From Bacteroidota bacterium (GTDB lineage: Bacteria; Bacteroidota; Ignavibacteria; UBA10030; UBA8401), in assembly GCA_041658205.1 (NCBI GenBank), contig JBBAAO010000003.1:370813-434812 (forward strand): a stretch of 64,000 nucleotides of DNA. The letters run 5' to 3'. A program made the position numbers and the translations under genes. Shown here one piece after another: positions 1 to 9,098 of the stretch (position 1 is its first letter; each line of letters opens with the position of its first letter). The notes under the pieces are model-generated. The model was not told where the DNA came from. It did not search any database and was given only the letters and a program-made list of their open reading frames with translations.

Positions 1-447
1 CTGATTGGAAAAATCAATTCCATTGTCCATCGCGATAGTCCTTCGCATATTTTTTCGTCGCTTATCTATGCAGAATGTTCAGAACAAAACGGAACAATCA
101 CATTTGTCAACGCAGGACACTTTCCCGCACTGATCGTCCGTGGGTCGACAACAAAAGAATGTGTGAAAGGTGATGCCGCACTCGGTCTCGCTCGGACGAT
201 TACTTTCACAGAACAGAGAGCTGATCTCAACGCCGGTGATCGTTTCATTCTCTATTCAGACGGATTAACCGAAGCGAAAAATGAAACGGGAGAATTTTTC
301 GGCAAAGACCGATTGATTAATCTTCTTTCCACAGTGAGTGGTACCCCGGAACAGATTGGAGCAGCTATCTTACGCGATGTTGACCGTTTCATCGGCACTT
401 CTACTCCGTTTGACGATCTTTCGATTATTATAGCGCAAAAACTGTAA
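1..447 (+). CDS. SpoIIE/PP2C-type protein phosphatase, C-terminal part (5' end outside window)
   Basis: The reading frame is open from base 1 and ends at TAA 445-447; about 148 residues are visible. FVNAGHFPALIVR (near residue 35) and SDGLTEAKN (near residue 86) are hallmark motifs of SpoIIE-type PP2C phosphatases, and the terminal FDDLSIIIA carries the last metal-binding aspartates. Such domains dephosphorylate phosphoserine on anti-sigma antagonist or STAS proteins and often sit behind a sensory module, which would lie upstream of the window. A GTG at 163 is internal and not the true start. The family is clear; the input domain and target are unknown. Confidence 0.85.
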   Translation: MIGKINSIVHRDSPSHIFSSLIYAECSEQNGTITFVNAGHFPALIVRGSTTKECVKGDAALGLARTITFTEQRADLNAGDRFILYSDGLTEAKNETGEFFGKDRLINLLSTVSGTPEQIGAAILRDVDRFIGTSTPFDDLSIIIAQKL

Positions 448-492
448 TTCTCATCTCCGATTCTTCCTCATTTTTGATTATCTTCTTCTATC

Positions 493-1395
493 ATGATTCA
501 TCCGGCAGAAAAAGGAATACGTTCCGCAATCATCGGCATTATTGTTAATGCCGCACTGGCATTGATTAAAGGAATCGCCGGCTTCTTCGGCAATTCATAT
601 GCATTAATTGCCGATGCAATCGAGTCTGCTTCGGATGTTGTTAGCTCTTTGATTGTTGTGAGTGGACTTCGGATTGCTTTAAAACCGAGGGATAAGAACC
701 ATCCGTACGGTCATGGTAAAGCAGAACCGATTGCCGCAATGGTCGTTGCCCTCTCATTGTTTGCTGCGGCTGTCACCATCATTACCCAAAGCATTCACGA
801 AATCATTACTCCTCATCATGCTCCCGCTTCTTTTACACTGATTGTTTTGATTGTAGTTGTTATTACAAAAGAATCATTGTTTCGTTTTGTTTTTCGTGTA
901 GCGGAAGATGTGCAAAGCACCGTTGTAAAAACCGATGCGTGGCATCATCGTAGTGATGCGATTACTTCTATGGCTGCATTTATCGGTATCTCTATTGCAT
1001 TACTCGGCGGCGAAGGATTTGAGAGTGCCGACGATTGGGCTGCATTATTTGCTTCGGCCATTATTATGTTCAACGCACACGCACTTTTTCGTCCGGCACT
1101 GGATGAAGTAATGGATGCTGCTCCACCGCCGCAAATTGAAGAACAGGTGCGAGCAACAGCTCGGTCAGTCGCTGGCGTTATTAAACTTGAAAAATGTTAT
1201 GTGCGAAAAATGGGGTTGGACTACTTCGTTGACCTGCATGTTGTTGTGGACGGCAGTCTAACAGTCCGCGAAGGACATTTGATTGGACATAATGTTAAAG
1301 ATGCCGTTTGCACTACAAATTCCCGCATTGTGGATATGATGATCCATATCGAACCGGAATCGTTTCTGAATGTTCCTGTTCGCAGATCGAATTGA
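493..1395 (+). CDS. Cation diffusion facilitator (CDF) family metal transporter
   Basis: This 300-residue protein should export a divalent cation (Zn, Fe, Mn, Co or Ni) by proton antiport across the inner membrane. It has the usual CDF layout: about six membrane segments in residues 10-195 followed by a cytoplasmic domain of about 95 residues. The metal-site pattern is visible: E44xxxD48 in the second helix, the HPYGH loop (residues 70-74), and H151xxxD155 in the fifth helix. The length is normal. The site residues differ from the D/D-H/D of classical zinc exporters, so the metal is not predicted. No strong ribosome binding site precedes the ATG. Confidence 0.93.
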   Translation: MIHPAEKGIRSAIIGIIVNAALALIKGIAGFFGNSYALIADAIESASDVVSSLIVVSGLRIALKPRDKNHPYGHGKAEPIAAMVVALSLFAAAVTIITQSIHEIITPHHAPASFTLIVLIVVVITKESLFRFVFRVAEDVQSTVVKTDAWHHRSDAITSMAAFIGISIALLGGEGFESADDWAALFASAIIMFNAHALFRPALDEVMDAAPPPQIEEQVRATARSVAGVIKLEKCYVRKMGLDYFVDLHVVVDGSLTVREGHLIGHNVKDAVCTTNSRIVDMMIHIEPESFLNVPVRRSN

Positions 1396-1461
1396 ATATC
1401 ATTTGGTAAAGAGGTAATTTATATTGTTCGAATTCATCTTATCATCGTGGGGAAATGATAT

Positions 1462-2757
1462 ATGAGCTGGCAGTTTTCTCTGTTTGGAAACATTTTTCTC
1501 GGCGCCACTTTTTTGGCTGCCGTTGTCACCTATAAAGCGTGGCGGCGTTCTTTTCCGGGAGATTCTTTTTTCGTTTTTTTCATGGCATCCGCAACCGTCT
1601 GGGCGTTTACCAGCGCATTGGAGTGGTATGTTACACTGTCGAATGAAAAAGCATTCTGGTCACAGATCAGTTATTTAGGCATCGTCAATGTCGCTCCGGC
1701 ATGGTTCTCCTTTTCTCTTGCGTACTGCGGTTATGCAACAATTCTCACGAAAAGAAATGTGATACTGTTTTGGATTATTCCTGTTGTAACGCTCCTTCTT
1801 GCATTAAGTAATTCCTTTCACGGGTTAAATTGGCCTGCCTATCGTCTTGTAGAACATCCACTGGGGAACTACATGTTCTATGAGCATGGTCCCTCTTTTT
1901 GGGTGTTGACGATCTATTCATACATCTTGAACCTTTTGTTCAGCATTATTTTATTGCGCCAAGCAAAAAAAATGTTTCGCGCATATCAAATGCAATCGTT
2001 TATCCTGTTCGTCAGCGTAATGATTCCTTGGATCGGTAATGCACTCTATAACACCCGCGTTGTTACGGTAATCGACCTGACACCGATCGCCTTCACCATC
2101 ACCGGAACATTAATGTTGTGGAATATGAAACAGTATCGGCTTTTTGATATTGCTCCCATTGCCCGGGAAACATTGTTCACCAATATTCGGGAACTTGTCG
2201 TTGTGCTGGATTCGCAGAACCGAATTATTGATATGAATCCGTTCGCGTTGAATTATTTCAACATAGCGCGCGCGCCGGTAGGGAACAATTTCACTGAAGT
2301 ATTTTCTCAATGGAAAGAATTCAGTGCATTCTTGCGAGCTGATAATATTGCAGAATTGGAATTGAAGTACGATCACCAAGGAACAACGGAATGGTTTTTG
2401 GTGACACGTACTCCCATTGTTGGCTCCCATTCCTCTTCAACCGGCACATTGATTATCTGCCGCGATATTACGCAACGCAAACGGACCGAACATGATCGCG
2501 AACACCTTATTGATGAATTGCAGGAAGCACTGGCAAACGTGAAAACTCTTGGAGGATTGCTCCCCATCTGCGCCAACTGCAAAAAAATACGGGATGACGA
2601 AGGATACTGGAACCAGGTGGAACAGTATATTGGAAAACATACCGATGCAAAATTCACCCATGGAATTTGTCCCGAGTGCGGGAAAAAAGCCCTGGACGAA
2701 TATTACCGGACAAAAGATATACCGGGACATTCATCCGGTTATCGAAAAATTCAGTAA
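1462..2757 (+). CDS. 7TM-sensor PAS-domain protein with C-terminal zinc-ribbon-like motif, no kinase domain
   Basis: Residues 1-220 form about seven hydrophobic segments resembling the histidine-kinase N-terminal 7TM region. A PAS domain follows (about 235-345), ending in the usual CRDITQRKR exit and a short coiled coil. The C-terminus (365-420) carries CANCKKIRDDEGYW and later CPECGKKAL, a four-cysteine motif often appended to PAS or receiver proteins in environmental bacteria. No HisKA or HATPase domain is present, so this is not itself a kinase. A GGGGAA stretch sits ahead of the ATG. It probably passes a membrane-derived signal to a partner; its function is unknown. Confidence 0.8.
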   Translation: MSWQFSLFGNIFLGATFLAAVVTYKAWRRSFPGDSFFVFFMASATVWAFTSALEWYVTLSNEKAFWSQISYLGIVNVAPAWFSFSLAYCGYATILTKRNVILFWIIPVVTLLLALSNSFHGLNWPAYRLVEHPLGNYMFYEHGPSFWVLTIYSYILNLLFSIILLRQAKKMFRAYQMQSFILFVSVMIPWIGNALYNTRVVTVIDLTPIAFTITGTLMLWNMKQYRLFDIAPIARETLFTNIRELVVVLDSQNRIIDMNPFALNYFNIARAPVGNNFTEVFSQWKEFSAFLRADNIAELELKYDHQGTTEWFLVTRTPIVGSHSSSTGTLIICRDITQRKRTEHDREHLIDELQEALANVKTLGGLLPICANCKKIRDDEGYWNQVEQYIGKHTDAKFTHGICPECGKKALDEYYRTKDIPGHSSGYRKIQ

Positions 2758-2819
2758 CTTGTTTTTCATAAAGAGTAGATATAACTTATCATCAGTGCAA
2801 TTGCAAAAATAAACTTAGA

Positions 2820-3122
2820 ATGACATCGACAAAAAAACTTCTTCTTCTCTCCATTGCATTCTTCGGATTCTTTGTACCGAATGGAATGTTTTTCTATTAT
2901 GTCTTCGTTCAATTCACATCGATATCCGATGTGCTCAGCAATCTGCTGGCGCTTGGCTTTATTCTTGACGCATTCATGGCAACCGCATTACTGGCATGGT
3001 GGTTCGCAAAAAATCCACTCGGCAAGCATTCGTGGAAATTATTTGTCATGCTGAGTCTATTAGGTGGATTAGGGTTTTCTCTACCGTTCTTTTACTTCCT
3101 GAACATGCACTCTGTTTCGTGA
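2820..3122 (+). CDS. Small three-TM membrane protein, DUF2834-like
   Basis: The 100-residue product is almost entirely hydrophobic, with three predicted membrane spans (about residues 5-30, 38-62 and 75-98). The length and the WWFAKNPLGKHSW loop resemble DUF2834 proteins, but this is by eye only. It starts 62 bases after the PAS sensor gene on the same strand. No function is known. Confidence 0.6.
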   Translation: MTSTKKLLLLSIAFFGFFVPNGMFFYYVFVQFTSISDVLSNLLALGFILDAFMATALLAWWFAKNPLGKHSWKLFVMLSLLGGLGFSLPFFYFLNMHSVS

Positions 3123-3230
3123 TCGATTTATTTTCCCTACCTTGCATACAGGTGTTTCCTTTCGTAGTTTTAACAAACAACCACGTGCAGTTTTTATCAT
3201 CATTTTTGCTTCATACAAACCATCGACTGG

Positions 3231-4454
3231 ATGAAATCAAAATATATTGATAGGATCATTCTTAAACTTAGCTCTATCGGAATCACCGCGGACGATGATT
3301 ATGAAATCCGATTAAAAAAAACACTCCTCGTTTTGTGTTCCATTCCGTTTATGTTTGCCGGCTTTGCATGGGGCATGCTCTATTTTTCATTCGGAGAATG
3401 GAATGCCGGCTGGATCCCGTTTTCCTATAGTCTCTTTTCATTATTAAGCTTGATCTACTTTATTGTCACGTCACAATATTGGTTCTTCCGATTCAGTCAA
3501 CTGACTTTGATTCTTCTGTTGCCATTTTTTCTCATGATAACATTAGGAGGATTTATCAACGGAAGCGCCGTTGTCATCTGGTCCTTTATTTGCCCGCTTG
3601 GCGCTTTGTTATTTGAAAAGCCTCGATACGCACCATGGTGGTTTCTCGCTTTTTCCTTGGTGATCCTTTGTAGTGGAATCATTGAACCTTCCATTTCAAC
3701 AGTAAACAATCTTCCGTTTGAATTGCGAATTGCACTGTTTGTCTTGAATTTTCTGGGTGTCGGCGCTCTGGTTTTTTTCATGGTGTTTTATTTTGTGAAG
3801 CAAAAAAACCTTTACCAGGATAAATCGGAAACATTACTATTAAATATTCTCCCAAAAGAAATTGCGGAAATACTGAAGAATGAAAATCGAGTTATCGCAG
3901 ATCATTATGACGGTGCAACCATTTTGTTTGCGGATGTTGTCAATTTTACCCCCATGTCCGCAACAATGAAACCGTCAGATCTTGTCAGCCTTCTCAATGA
4001 AGTTTTTTCATACTTCGATTCCTTGGTTGATACATACGGCTTAGAAAAAATTAAAACTATCGGAGACTGTTACATGGTAGCATCCGGTGTTCCTCGGCCT
4101 CGAACGGATCATGCCATTGTCGCAACATCTATGGCTCTGGAAATGCAAGATTTTGTTTCGAAGCAAACTTTTCTTGGTAAACAATTAAAGTTTCGCATTG
4201 GAATAAACTCAGGAAATGTTGTTGCTGGTGTGATTGGCAGAAAAAAATTTATATACGATTTATGGGGAGACGCTGTAAATACTGCCAGCAGAATGGAATC
4301 TCAGGGAACAGCTGATGCAATTCAAATTACACGCTCCACATACGAACTGATTCATCACAAATTTTTGTGTGAACCCCGCGGCACTATCACTATTAAAGGA
4401 AAAGGGGAAATGGAAGTGTGGCATGTACTAGGGACTCAAGATGCCTCTCGTTAA
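3231..4454 (+). CDS. Membrane-anchored class III adenylate cyclase
   Basis: This 407-residue protein makes cyclic AMP from ATP. Residues 30-190 contain about six membrane spans; a short linker (LLLNILPKEIAEILK) leads to one class III catalytic domain (about 225-400). Metal-binding D235 (ILFADVVNFT) and D279 (IKTIGDCYM) are present, as are the transition-state residues N350 and R354 in WGDAVNTASR. The purine-selecting pair, a lysine in EKIKTIGD and D343 in IYDLWG, matches adenylyl rather than guanylyl cyclases. It would act as a homodimer. Two Crp-family regulators lie in this window (42387 and 60630), but nothing shows they are its targets. Confidence 0.92.
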   Translation: MKSKYIDRIILKLSSIGITADDDYEIRLKKTLLVLCSIPFMFAGFAWGMLYFSFGEWNAGWIPFSYSLFSLLSLIYFIVTSQYWFFRFSQLTLILLLPFFLMITLGGFINGSAVVIWSFICPLGALLFEKPRYAPWWFLAFSLVILCSGIIEPSISTVNNLPFELRIALFVLNFLGVGALVFFMVFYFVKQKNLYQDKSETLLLNILPKEIAEILKNENRVIADHYDGATILFADVVNFTPMSATMKPSDLVSLLNEVFSYFDSLVDTYGLEKIKTIGDCYMVASGVPRPRTDHAIVATSMALEMQDFVSKQTFLGKQLKFRIGINSGNVVAGVIGRKKFIYDLWGDAVNTASRMESQGTADAIQITRSTYELIHHKFLCEPRGTITIKGKGEMEVWHVLGTQDASR

Positions 4455-4457
4455 GAA

Positions 4458-4488
4458 AATATTGTCGTTTGCCTTATTCGACAATATT
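4458..4488 (+). terminator. Hairpin downstream of adenylate cyclase
   Basis: A perfect 10-bp inverted repeat, AATATTGTCG and CGACAATATT, with an 11-base loop begins three bases after the cyclase stop codon. The position fits a transcription terminator, although no long T-run follows. Confidence 0.5.
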
Positions 4489-4550
4489 ATTCCGATATAA
4501 CTATTCCTTATTTGCTTTATAAAAACACTCTGTAACCACACAATGACCTC

Positions 4551-4576
4551 CATTTGTCGACCTCAAAAGACAAATG
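4551..4576. promoter_or_regulatory. 8-bp inverted repeat upstream of aminotransferase gene
   Basis: CATTTGTC and GACAAATG are separated by 10 bases. The right arm overlaps an upstream ATG (4574), which argues that translation starts further down, at 4616. It may be an operator or the end of the upstream terminator region. Confidence 0.3.
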
Positions 4577-4615
4577 TATCTTGCATTGTTTTCTTCCCTT
4601 GCGTACTTTATCATC

Positions 4616-6082
4616 ATGAATTTTGAATCATATTTCCAAACATTTCGCAATCACATTGTCGGTATCGATCAAATCTTTGAATCCCCGCACAGTATGCAAA
4701 AGATAGTATATGCCGATTGGACTGCCAGCGGACGTTTATACGAACCGATCGAAAAGAAAATGCTGGAATCATTCGGTCCATTTGTTGGCAACACTCATTC
4801 CGAATCTTCCATCACCGGCGGTTTAATGACGCATGCGTATCACCATGCACATGAGATCATCAAAAAGCATGTGAACGCGAACTCAGATGATGTGCTTTTG
4901 TTTGTCGGCGCGGGAATGACGGCAGCGATCAATAAATTTCAACGAATTCTGGGTGTTAAGATTCCAGAAAAATTCCGTGATGCCATTTCCATTCCTGAAA
5001 ATGATCGTCCCGTTGTGTTCGTCACGCATATGGAACATCATTCCAACCAAACAACGTGGTACGAAACAATTGCCGATGTCTGCGTGATTGAACCGACACG
5101 CAACGGTTTGGTTGATGTGGAAAGTCTGCGAAGGTCGCTGGGAAAATATAAAGACCGCTCCGTGAAGATCGGTTCCTTCTCCGCCTGCTCAAATGTCACC
5201 GGAATTTTTTCGCCGTATCATCAACTTGCCAAAATCATGCACGAACATGGCGGAATTGCGATTATCGATTTTGCCGCAAGCGCTCCCTACGTAACGATGG
5301 ATATGCATCCCGCTGATCCGCTGGAACATTTGGATGCCATTATTTTTTCACCGCATAAATTTCTCGGCGGACCCGGAACACCGGGAGTTCTTCTTTTTAA
5401 TAAACAGCATTATACGTTACAATCACCCGACCAACCGGGCGGCGGAACTGTGTTATGGACAAATCCCTGGGGACAACACAAATTCTCTCCCGATATTGAA
5501 ATTCGGGAAGATGGTGGTACGCCAGGATTTCTGCAGGCGATTAAAGCGTCACTTGTTGTGCAATTAAAAGATCACATGGGTACGGAAAATATTACCGCAC
5601 GAGAACATGAACTTGTTACGCTACTGTTTCAGAAGATGCGAACTATTCCGCATCTCAACATTCTGGCAGATAATGTTGAAGAGCGGTTATGCATCTTCTC
5701 CTTCTATTTCGATAATATTCATTACAATCTTGTTGTAAAAATTTTGAATGACCGATTCGGTATTCAAGCGCGGGGAGGATGTTCGTGTGCAGGAACGTAC
5801 GGCCATTATCTGCTTCATGTGGATCAACAACATTCAAAATCAATTACCGATAAGATTGACGCGGGCGATCTTTCAGAAAAACCGGGCTGGGTACGCATTT
5901 CACTTCATCCCACAACGACGAATAATGAACTCAACTCTATCATCAATGCTCTTGAACAAATTGAGAAGAACATCGCAGAATGGAAGAATGATTACGCATA
6001 CGATCTACATTCAAATGAATATCATCATAAGCAAGAGAATGGCGTGATGGCGAAGATTGCAGCACAGTGGTTTGAGGTCTGA
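4616..6082 (+). CDS. Class V aminotransferase / cysteine desulfurase-like PLP enzyme
   Basis: A fold-type I PLP enzyme of 488 residues from ATG 4616; an ATG at 4574 would add a hydrophobic leader but overlaps an inverted repeat. Visible motifs are THMEHHSNQTTW, the aspartate in IIDFAASAPY that contacts the pyridine nitrogen, the Schiff-base lysine in SPHKFLGGPGTPG, and a late RGGCSCAGTYGH matching the mobile cysteine loop of desulfurases. Family members act as cysteine desulfurases or related lyases. No SufE, SufBCD or IscU partner is nearby, so a housekeeping Fe-S role cannot be inferred. It is longer than typical SufS (about 410). Confidence 0.85.
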   Translation: MNFESYFQTFRNHIVGIDQIFESPHSMQKIVYADWTASGRLYEPIEKKMLESFGPFVGNTHSESSITGGLMTHAYHHAHEIIKKHVNANSDDVLLFVGAGMTAAINKFQRILGVKIPEKFRDAISIPENDRPVVFVTHMEHHSNQTTWYETIADVCVIEPTRNGLVDVESLRRSLGKYKDRSVKIGSFSACSNVTGIFSPYHQLAKIMHEHGGIAIIDFAASAPYVTMDMHPADPLEHLDAIIFSPHKFLGGPGTPGVLLFNKQHYTLQSPDQPGGGTVLWTNPWGQHKFSPDIEIREDGGTPGFLQAIKASLVVQLKDHMGTENITAREHELVTLLFQKMRTIPHLNILADNVEERLCIFSFYFDNIHYNLVVKILNDRFGIQARGGCSCAGTYGHYLLHVDQQHSKSITDKIDAGDLSEKPGWVRISLHPTTTNNELNSIINALEQIEKNIAEWKNDYAYDLHSNEYHHKQENGVMAKIAAQWFEV

Positions 6083-6182
6083 TGTAATACCTTGATTCAG
6101 CAATTGTTTGCCTCAGTTGAAGTACTATTTATTGATCAATAACTTTCATCACTTTATTTCAAGATTTATGAAAAGGAAAACT

Positions 6183-6587
6183 ATGAAGAAAAAAATCCTT
6201 TCCATCTGCGGCAGTATTCTTGTTACCGGCATCTTTGTAGGCATCGCTAACTATCTCAACCAGACGTATTTTCCTTTGCCTCCCGGCGTTTCCATGGAAA
6301 ACAAACCTGCCCTTGAATTATATTTAAAATATCTGCCGGGTGGTGCGTTTGCTATTACATTTTCAGGGATGATGCTCGGTGGTTTTGCGGGAGCATTCAC
6401 CGCAGTGATGATTGACGGAATTGATGGGGGGCGGCATGCATTGCTCGTGGCTTCGCTATTCACACTCTATGGTGTTGTTGGAATGTTGATGGTCGCACAT
6501 CCATGGCCGCTGTGGTTCATCAATCTGTTTACCTATCTCTCCTTTGGCATTATGGGAAGCAAAACTGCATTTAAAGTACGGGGCTAG
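6183..6587 (+). CDS. Small four-TM membrane protein of unknown function
   Basis: The start is placed at ATG 6183, preceded by AAAAGGAAAACT; upstream in-frame ATGs (6108, 6168) lack such a site. The 134-residue product begins with a membrane segment, has a periplasmic-looking loop (YFPLPPGVSMENKPALE), then about three more spans rich in glycine and alanine. I do not recognise a family. It sits between the aminotransferase and a DinB gene on the same strand. Confidence 0.6.
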   Translation: MKKKILSICGSILVTGIFVGIANYLNQTYFPLPPGVSMENKPALELYLKYLPGGAFAITFSGMMLGGFAGAFTAVMIDGIDGGRHALLVASLFTLYGVVGMLMVAHPWPLWFINLFTYLSFGIMGSKTAFKVRG

Positions 6588-6653
6588 TGAGCGAAGAACG
6601 TTTATCAACAGAATATATACTCCACTTAAAAAAAGACTTGCATTAAGGATACC

Positions 6654-7178
6654 ATGAACCTCATTCAAAAACCGCTCCCCGGCGAATACGATCCGTATGC
6701 CATTATGTATGTAAAATTGCTGCCGGATGATGGACATATTTTAGACCACCTCCGAACGAACGCAGAAATGATCAAACAATTTTTCCTATCATTAACACCC
6801 CAACAATGGATGCATCGTTATGCAGAGGGAAAATGGACGATCAAAGAAATTCTGCTGCATATCATAGACGATGAGCGAATTTACGCCTATCGTGCTCTTC
6901 GTATTGCACGAAACGATGCAACACCCCTTCCCGGTTTTGATCAAGATCCCTATGTTGTTGAGTCGAAAGCAAACGAGAGAAGCACTGAGAGTTTGCTTAA
7001 TGAATACATCACTGTCCGAAACGCAACACTCTCCCTTTTTGAAAATCTACCGGACGATGCATGGATGCGAAGTGGAACGGCTAACGATCATTCGGTCACC
7101 GTTCGCGCATTGATCTATCATCTTGCGGGACATGAACTGCATCATCTGAATATTATCAAAGAAAAATATCTTCGATAG
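6654..7178 (+). CDS. DinB/YfiT-like four-helix metalloprotein
   Basis: This 174-residue protein shows the DinB_2 pattern: KWTIKEILLHIIDDERIYAY with one metal-ligand histidine in the second helix, and HLAGHELHHLNIIKEKYL at the end supplying the rest of the three-histidine site. DinB-like proteins bind Zn or Ni and include thiol-dependent transferases that use bacillithiol, mycothiol or glutathione. Substrate and thiol are unknown. A second DinB protein lies at 50478-51005, only distantly similar. Confidence 0.85.
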   Translation: MNLIQKPLPGEYDPYAIMYVKLLPDDGHILDHLRTNAEMIKQFFLSLTPQQWMHRYAEGKWTIKEILLHIIDDERIYAYRALRIARNDATPLPGFDQDPYVVESKANERSTESLLNEYITVRNATLSLFENLPDDAWMRSGTANDHSVTVRALIYHLAGHELHHLNIIKEKYLR

Positions 7179-7402
7179 ACATCCTCGGACTCTCAAAGAA
7201 TTCGGAGTTGTTTAGTACCAATCTTCACTTCACCTTCTTCCCATTATCCAATAGATGAGCACGGTTTTGTTGAGAAACTGTTTTTCATTTATTTTCGATA
7301 CAAGAAATGCTGAAGAATTCCGTATATTTATCATACTCTTTGCGAAAATTCAGCCCAAGAGCAACATCGCGCAGACAGAAGTAATACATTAAAAGGATCA
7401 CC

Positions 7403-7900
7403 ATGGTAAAAAAATTAATTGTATACGTTCTTGCCGCTCTCCTTATTGTGTTCATTGGAATGCAGTTTGATCGTACAGTGAAAAATAATTCCAACGATCA
7501 AACGAAACATATTTCCACATTGTATATACTACCAGATAGCGTTGAAGCAATTCTCTCGACAGCGTGTTACGATTGCCATAGCAACAACACCCGTTATCCA
7601 TGGTACGCCGAGGTGCAGCCGATTGGACGATGGCTCAATGATCATATTCAACAAGGGAAAAAAGAATTGAATTTTTCTGAATTTGCATCCTACCGTCCAA
7701 GACGACAATTTCACAAATTGGAAGAGGTGGTTGAAATGGTGAAAGAAAATAGCATGCCTCTTCCGTCCTACACAATAATGCATAACGATGCAGTATTGAA
7801 TGACGGACAAAAAGCATTGTTGTATTCATGGGTAAGTGCAACGCATGATTCGATGAAATTGGCGTTTCACCCGGATAGTTTAAAAGCTCGTCGACGATGA
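7403..7900 (+). CDS. Haem-binding domain (Haem_bd) protein with membrane anchor
   Basis: The 165-residue protein begins with a single hydrophobic anchor (residues 5-22) and then an exported domain with a c-type haem motif, ACYDCHSNNTRYPWYAEV, the signature of the Haem_bd family (PF14376). The remaining conserved segments (PIGRWLNDHI, SMPLPSYTIMH) also fit. It probably acts in the periplasm as a small monohaem redox or haem-carrying protein. AAAGGATCACC precedes the ATG. The next gene overlaps it by four bases (ATGA). Confidence 0.85.
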   Translation: MVKKLIVYVLAALLIVFIGMQFDRTVKNNSNDQTKHISTLYILPDSVEAILSTACYDCHSNNTRYPWYAEVQPIGRWLNDHIQQGKKELNFSEFASYRPRRQFHKLEEVVEMVKENSMPLPSYTIMHNDAVLNDGQKALLYSWVSATHDSMKLAFHPDSLKARRR

Positions 7901-8271
7901 CATATACGGCCGACATATCCTTCAATCAACAATATATCCATGCTATTGTTGAAGGAACGAATACCGCAAGGAATGTGGAACGGTATTTTACGGATATTCA
8001 ACGTGCCGTTGAATTGTATCAATGCAAGCATATTTTAATTGAAGAACGTCTTGCCGGTCACGGGTTGGATATATTTGAAGTATTTGAGCTTATTCGTGTA
8101 CAGGCTCGCTATGCCCGCGACAATCAACTGTGCATCGCCTATATTGATCTTAATAGAGATCATCATAGCAACGCCGTTGCTTTTGGAGAAAATTTAGCAA
8201 ATATCCTGGGGGTGAATGTGAAAGTCTTTTCGGCAACTGAGGATGCAAAGAAATGGTTAAGTGAAAAATAA
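7897..8271 (+). CDS. Hypothetical STAS/SpoIIAA-like small protein
   Basis: The 124-residue protein starts in an ATGA overlap with the haem-binding gene, so the two are translationally coupled. Its alternating strand-helix pattern (KHILIEERLAGHG, then QLCIAYIDLN, then LGVNVKVFSATEDAKKWL) resembles STAS-like or SpoIIAA-like domains found fused or adjacent to sensors. This is a fold-level impression only; no function is assigned. Confidence 0.6.
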   Translation: MTYTADISFNQQYIHAIVEGTNTARNVERYFTDIQRAVELYQCKHILIEERLAGHGLDIFEVFELIRVQARYARDNQLCIAYIDLNRDHHSNAVAFGENLANILGVNVKVFSATEDAKKWLSEK

Positions 8272-8342
8272 TCTGTGAACAATAGCATATGCAAATAAAT
8301 AACTATTAAGTCTCATTTCCAATCCGTATAGAGAGGAACCGT

Positions 8343-9089
8343 ATGAAACAATTCACCACCATCATCACCATGCTAATCTGCCTACAAATACTCTCTGCGC
8401 AGCAATGGCAATGGCCCGATAAACCGAAGAACATTACAGCACTTCCTTCTTCTATTGGCGGAAGAGACCTTCAACGAACTATGTTCTCCTTTACCGGAAG
8501 TCTCGGCGTACGTTGCACCTATTGTCATGTGGGTGAAGAAGGAAAAGACTTTAAAGATTTTGATTTTGTTTCGGACGCAAAACCGGCAAAGAACAAGGCG
8601 CGTATGATGATTAAAATGGTAAAAGAAATCAACGGAAAATTTCTTGCAGACTTTCATAACGACAACTCCGCCAGTATTCAGGTAAATTGTCAGACGTGCC
8701 ATCGAGGTAATTCTACACCGATAGCACTAGAAGATAAACTGAAACAAACATTTGATGCAGCCGGTATCGACTCCACCATTAAACAGTACCGTGCTTTACG
8801 AGAACAATTCTACGGTGGATTCACCTATAATTTTAAAGAAGGAACACTGTTGCGTCTTGCCGATAAGATCTATGCGGATTCCACGAAACGTCAGGCAGCG
8901 TTGGATGTTGTAAATCTGAACATTGAAATGTATCCCGCATTTGCATTTTCGTATACTCATCTTGCAAGTTATTATGAGGATATGGGAAACAAACAGGCTG
9001 CAATTGAAAGTTATCAAAAGGCAATTGCTGTGAATCCAAAAAATGAAATACTCAAAAAGCAGCTTGAACGACTTCAAAACGGTAAATAA
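8343..9089 (+). CDS. c-type cytochrome, photosynthetic reaction-centre cytochrome subunit-like, with TPR tail
   Basis: A signal peptide (residues 1-19, ending LSAQ) is followed by two haem-attachment motifs, CTYCH (58-62) and CQTCH (116-120), spaced as in the CytoC_RC family (PF02276). That family is widespread in non-phototrophs, so photosynthesis is not implied. Residues about 195-245 form tetratricopeptide helices (FSYTHLASYYEDMGNKQAAI). It is expected to be periplasmic and to transfer electrons. A GAGAGGAACCGT site precedes the ATG. It lies 71 bases after the haem-binding/STAS-like pair. Confidence 0.85.
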   Translation: MKQFTTIITMLICLQILSAQQWQWPDKPKNITALPSSIGGRDLQRTMFSFTGSLGVRCTYCHVGEEGKDFKDFDFVSDAKPAKNKARMMIKMVKEINGKFLADFHNDNSASIQVNCQTCHRGNSTPIALEDKLKQTFDAAGIDSTIKQYRALREQFYGGFTYNFKEGTLLRLADKIYADSTKRQAALDVVNLNIEMYPAFAFSYTHLASYYEDMGNKQAAIESYQKAIAVNPKNEILKKQLERLQNGK

Positions 9090-9098
9090 GCAGAGAGT

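Noticed and set aside
8343..9089. Evidence for photosynthesis from a reaction-centre cytochrome domain
   Set aside because: The CytoC_RC family is widespread in non-phototrophic FCB bacteria and no reaction-centre or pigment genes are in the window.
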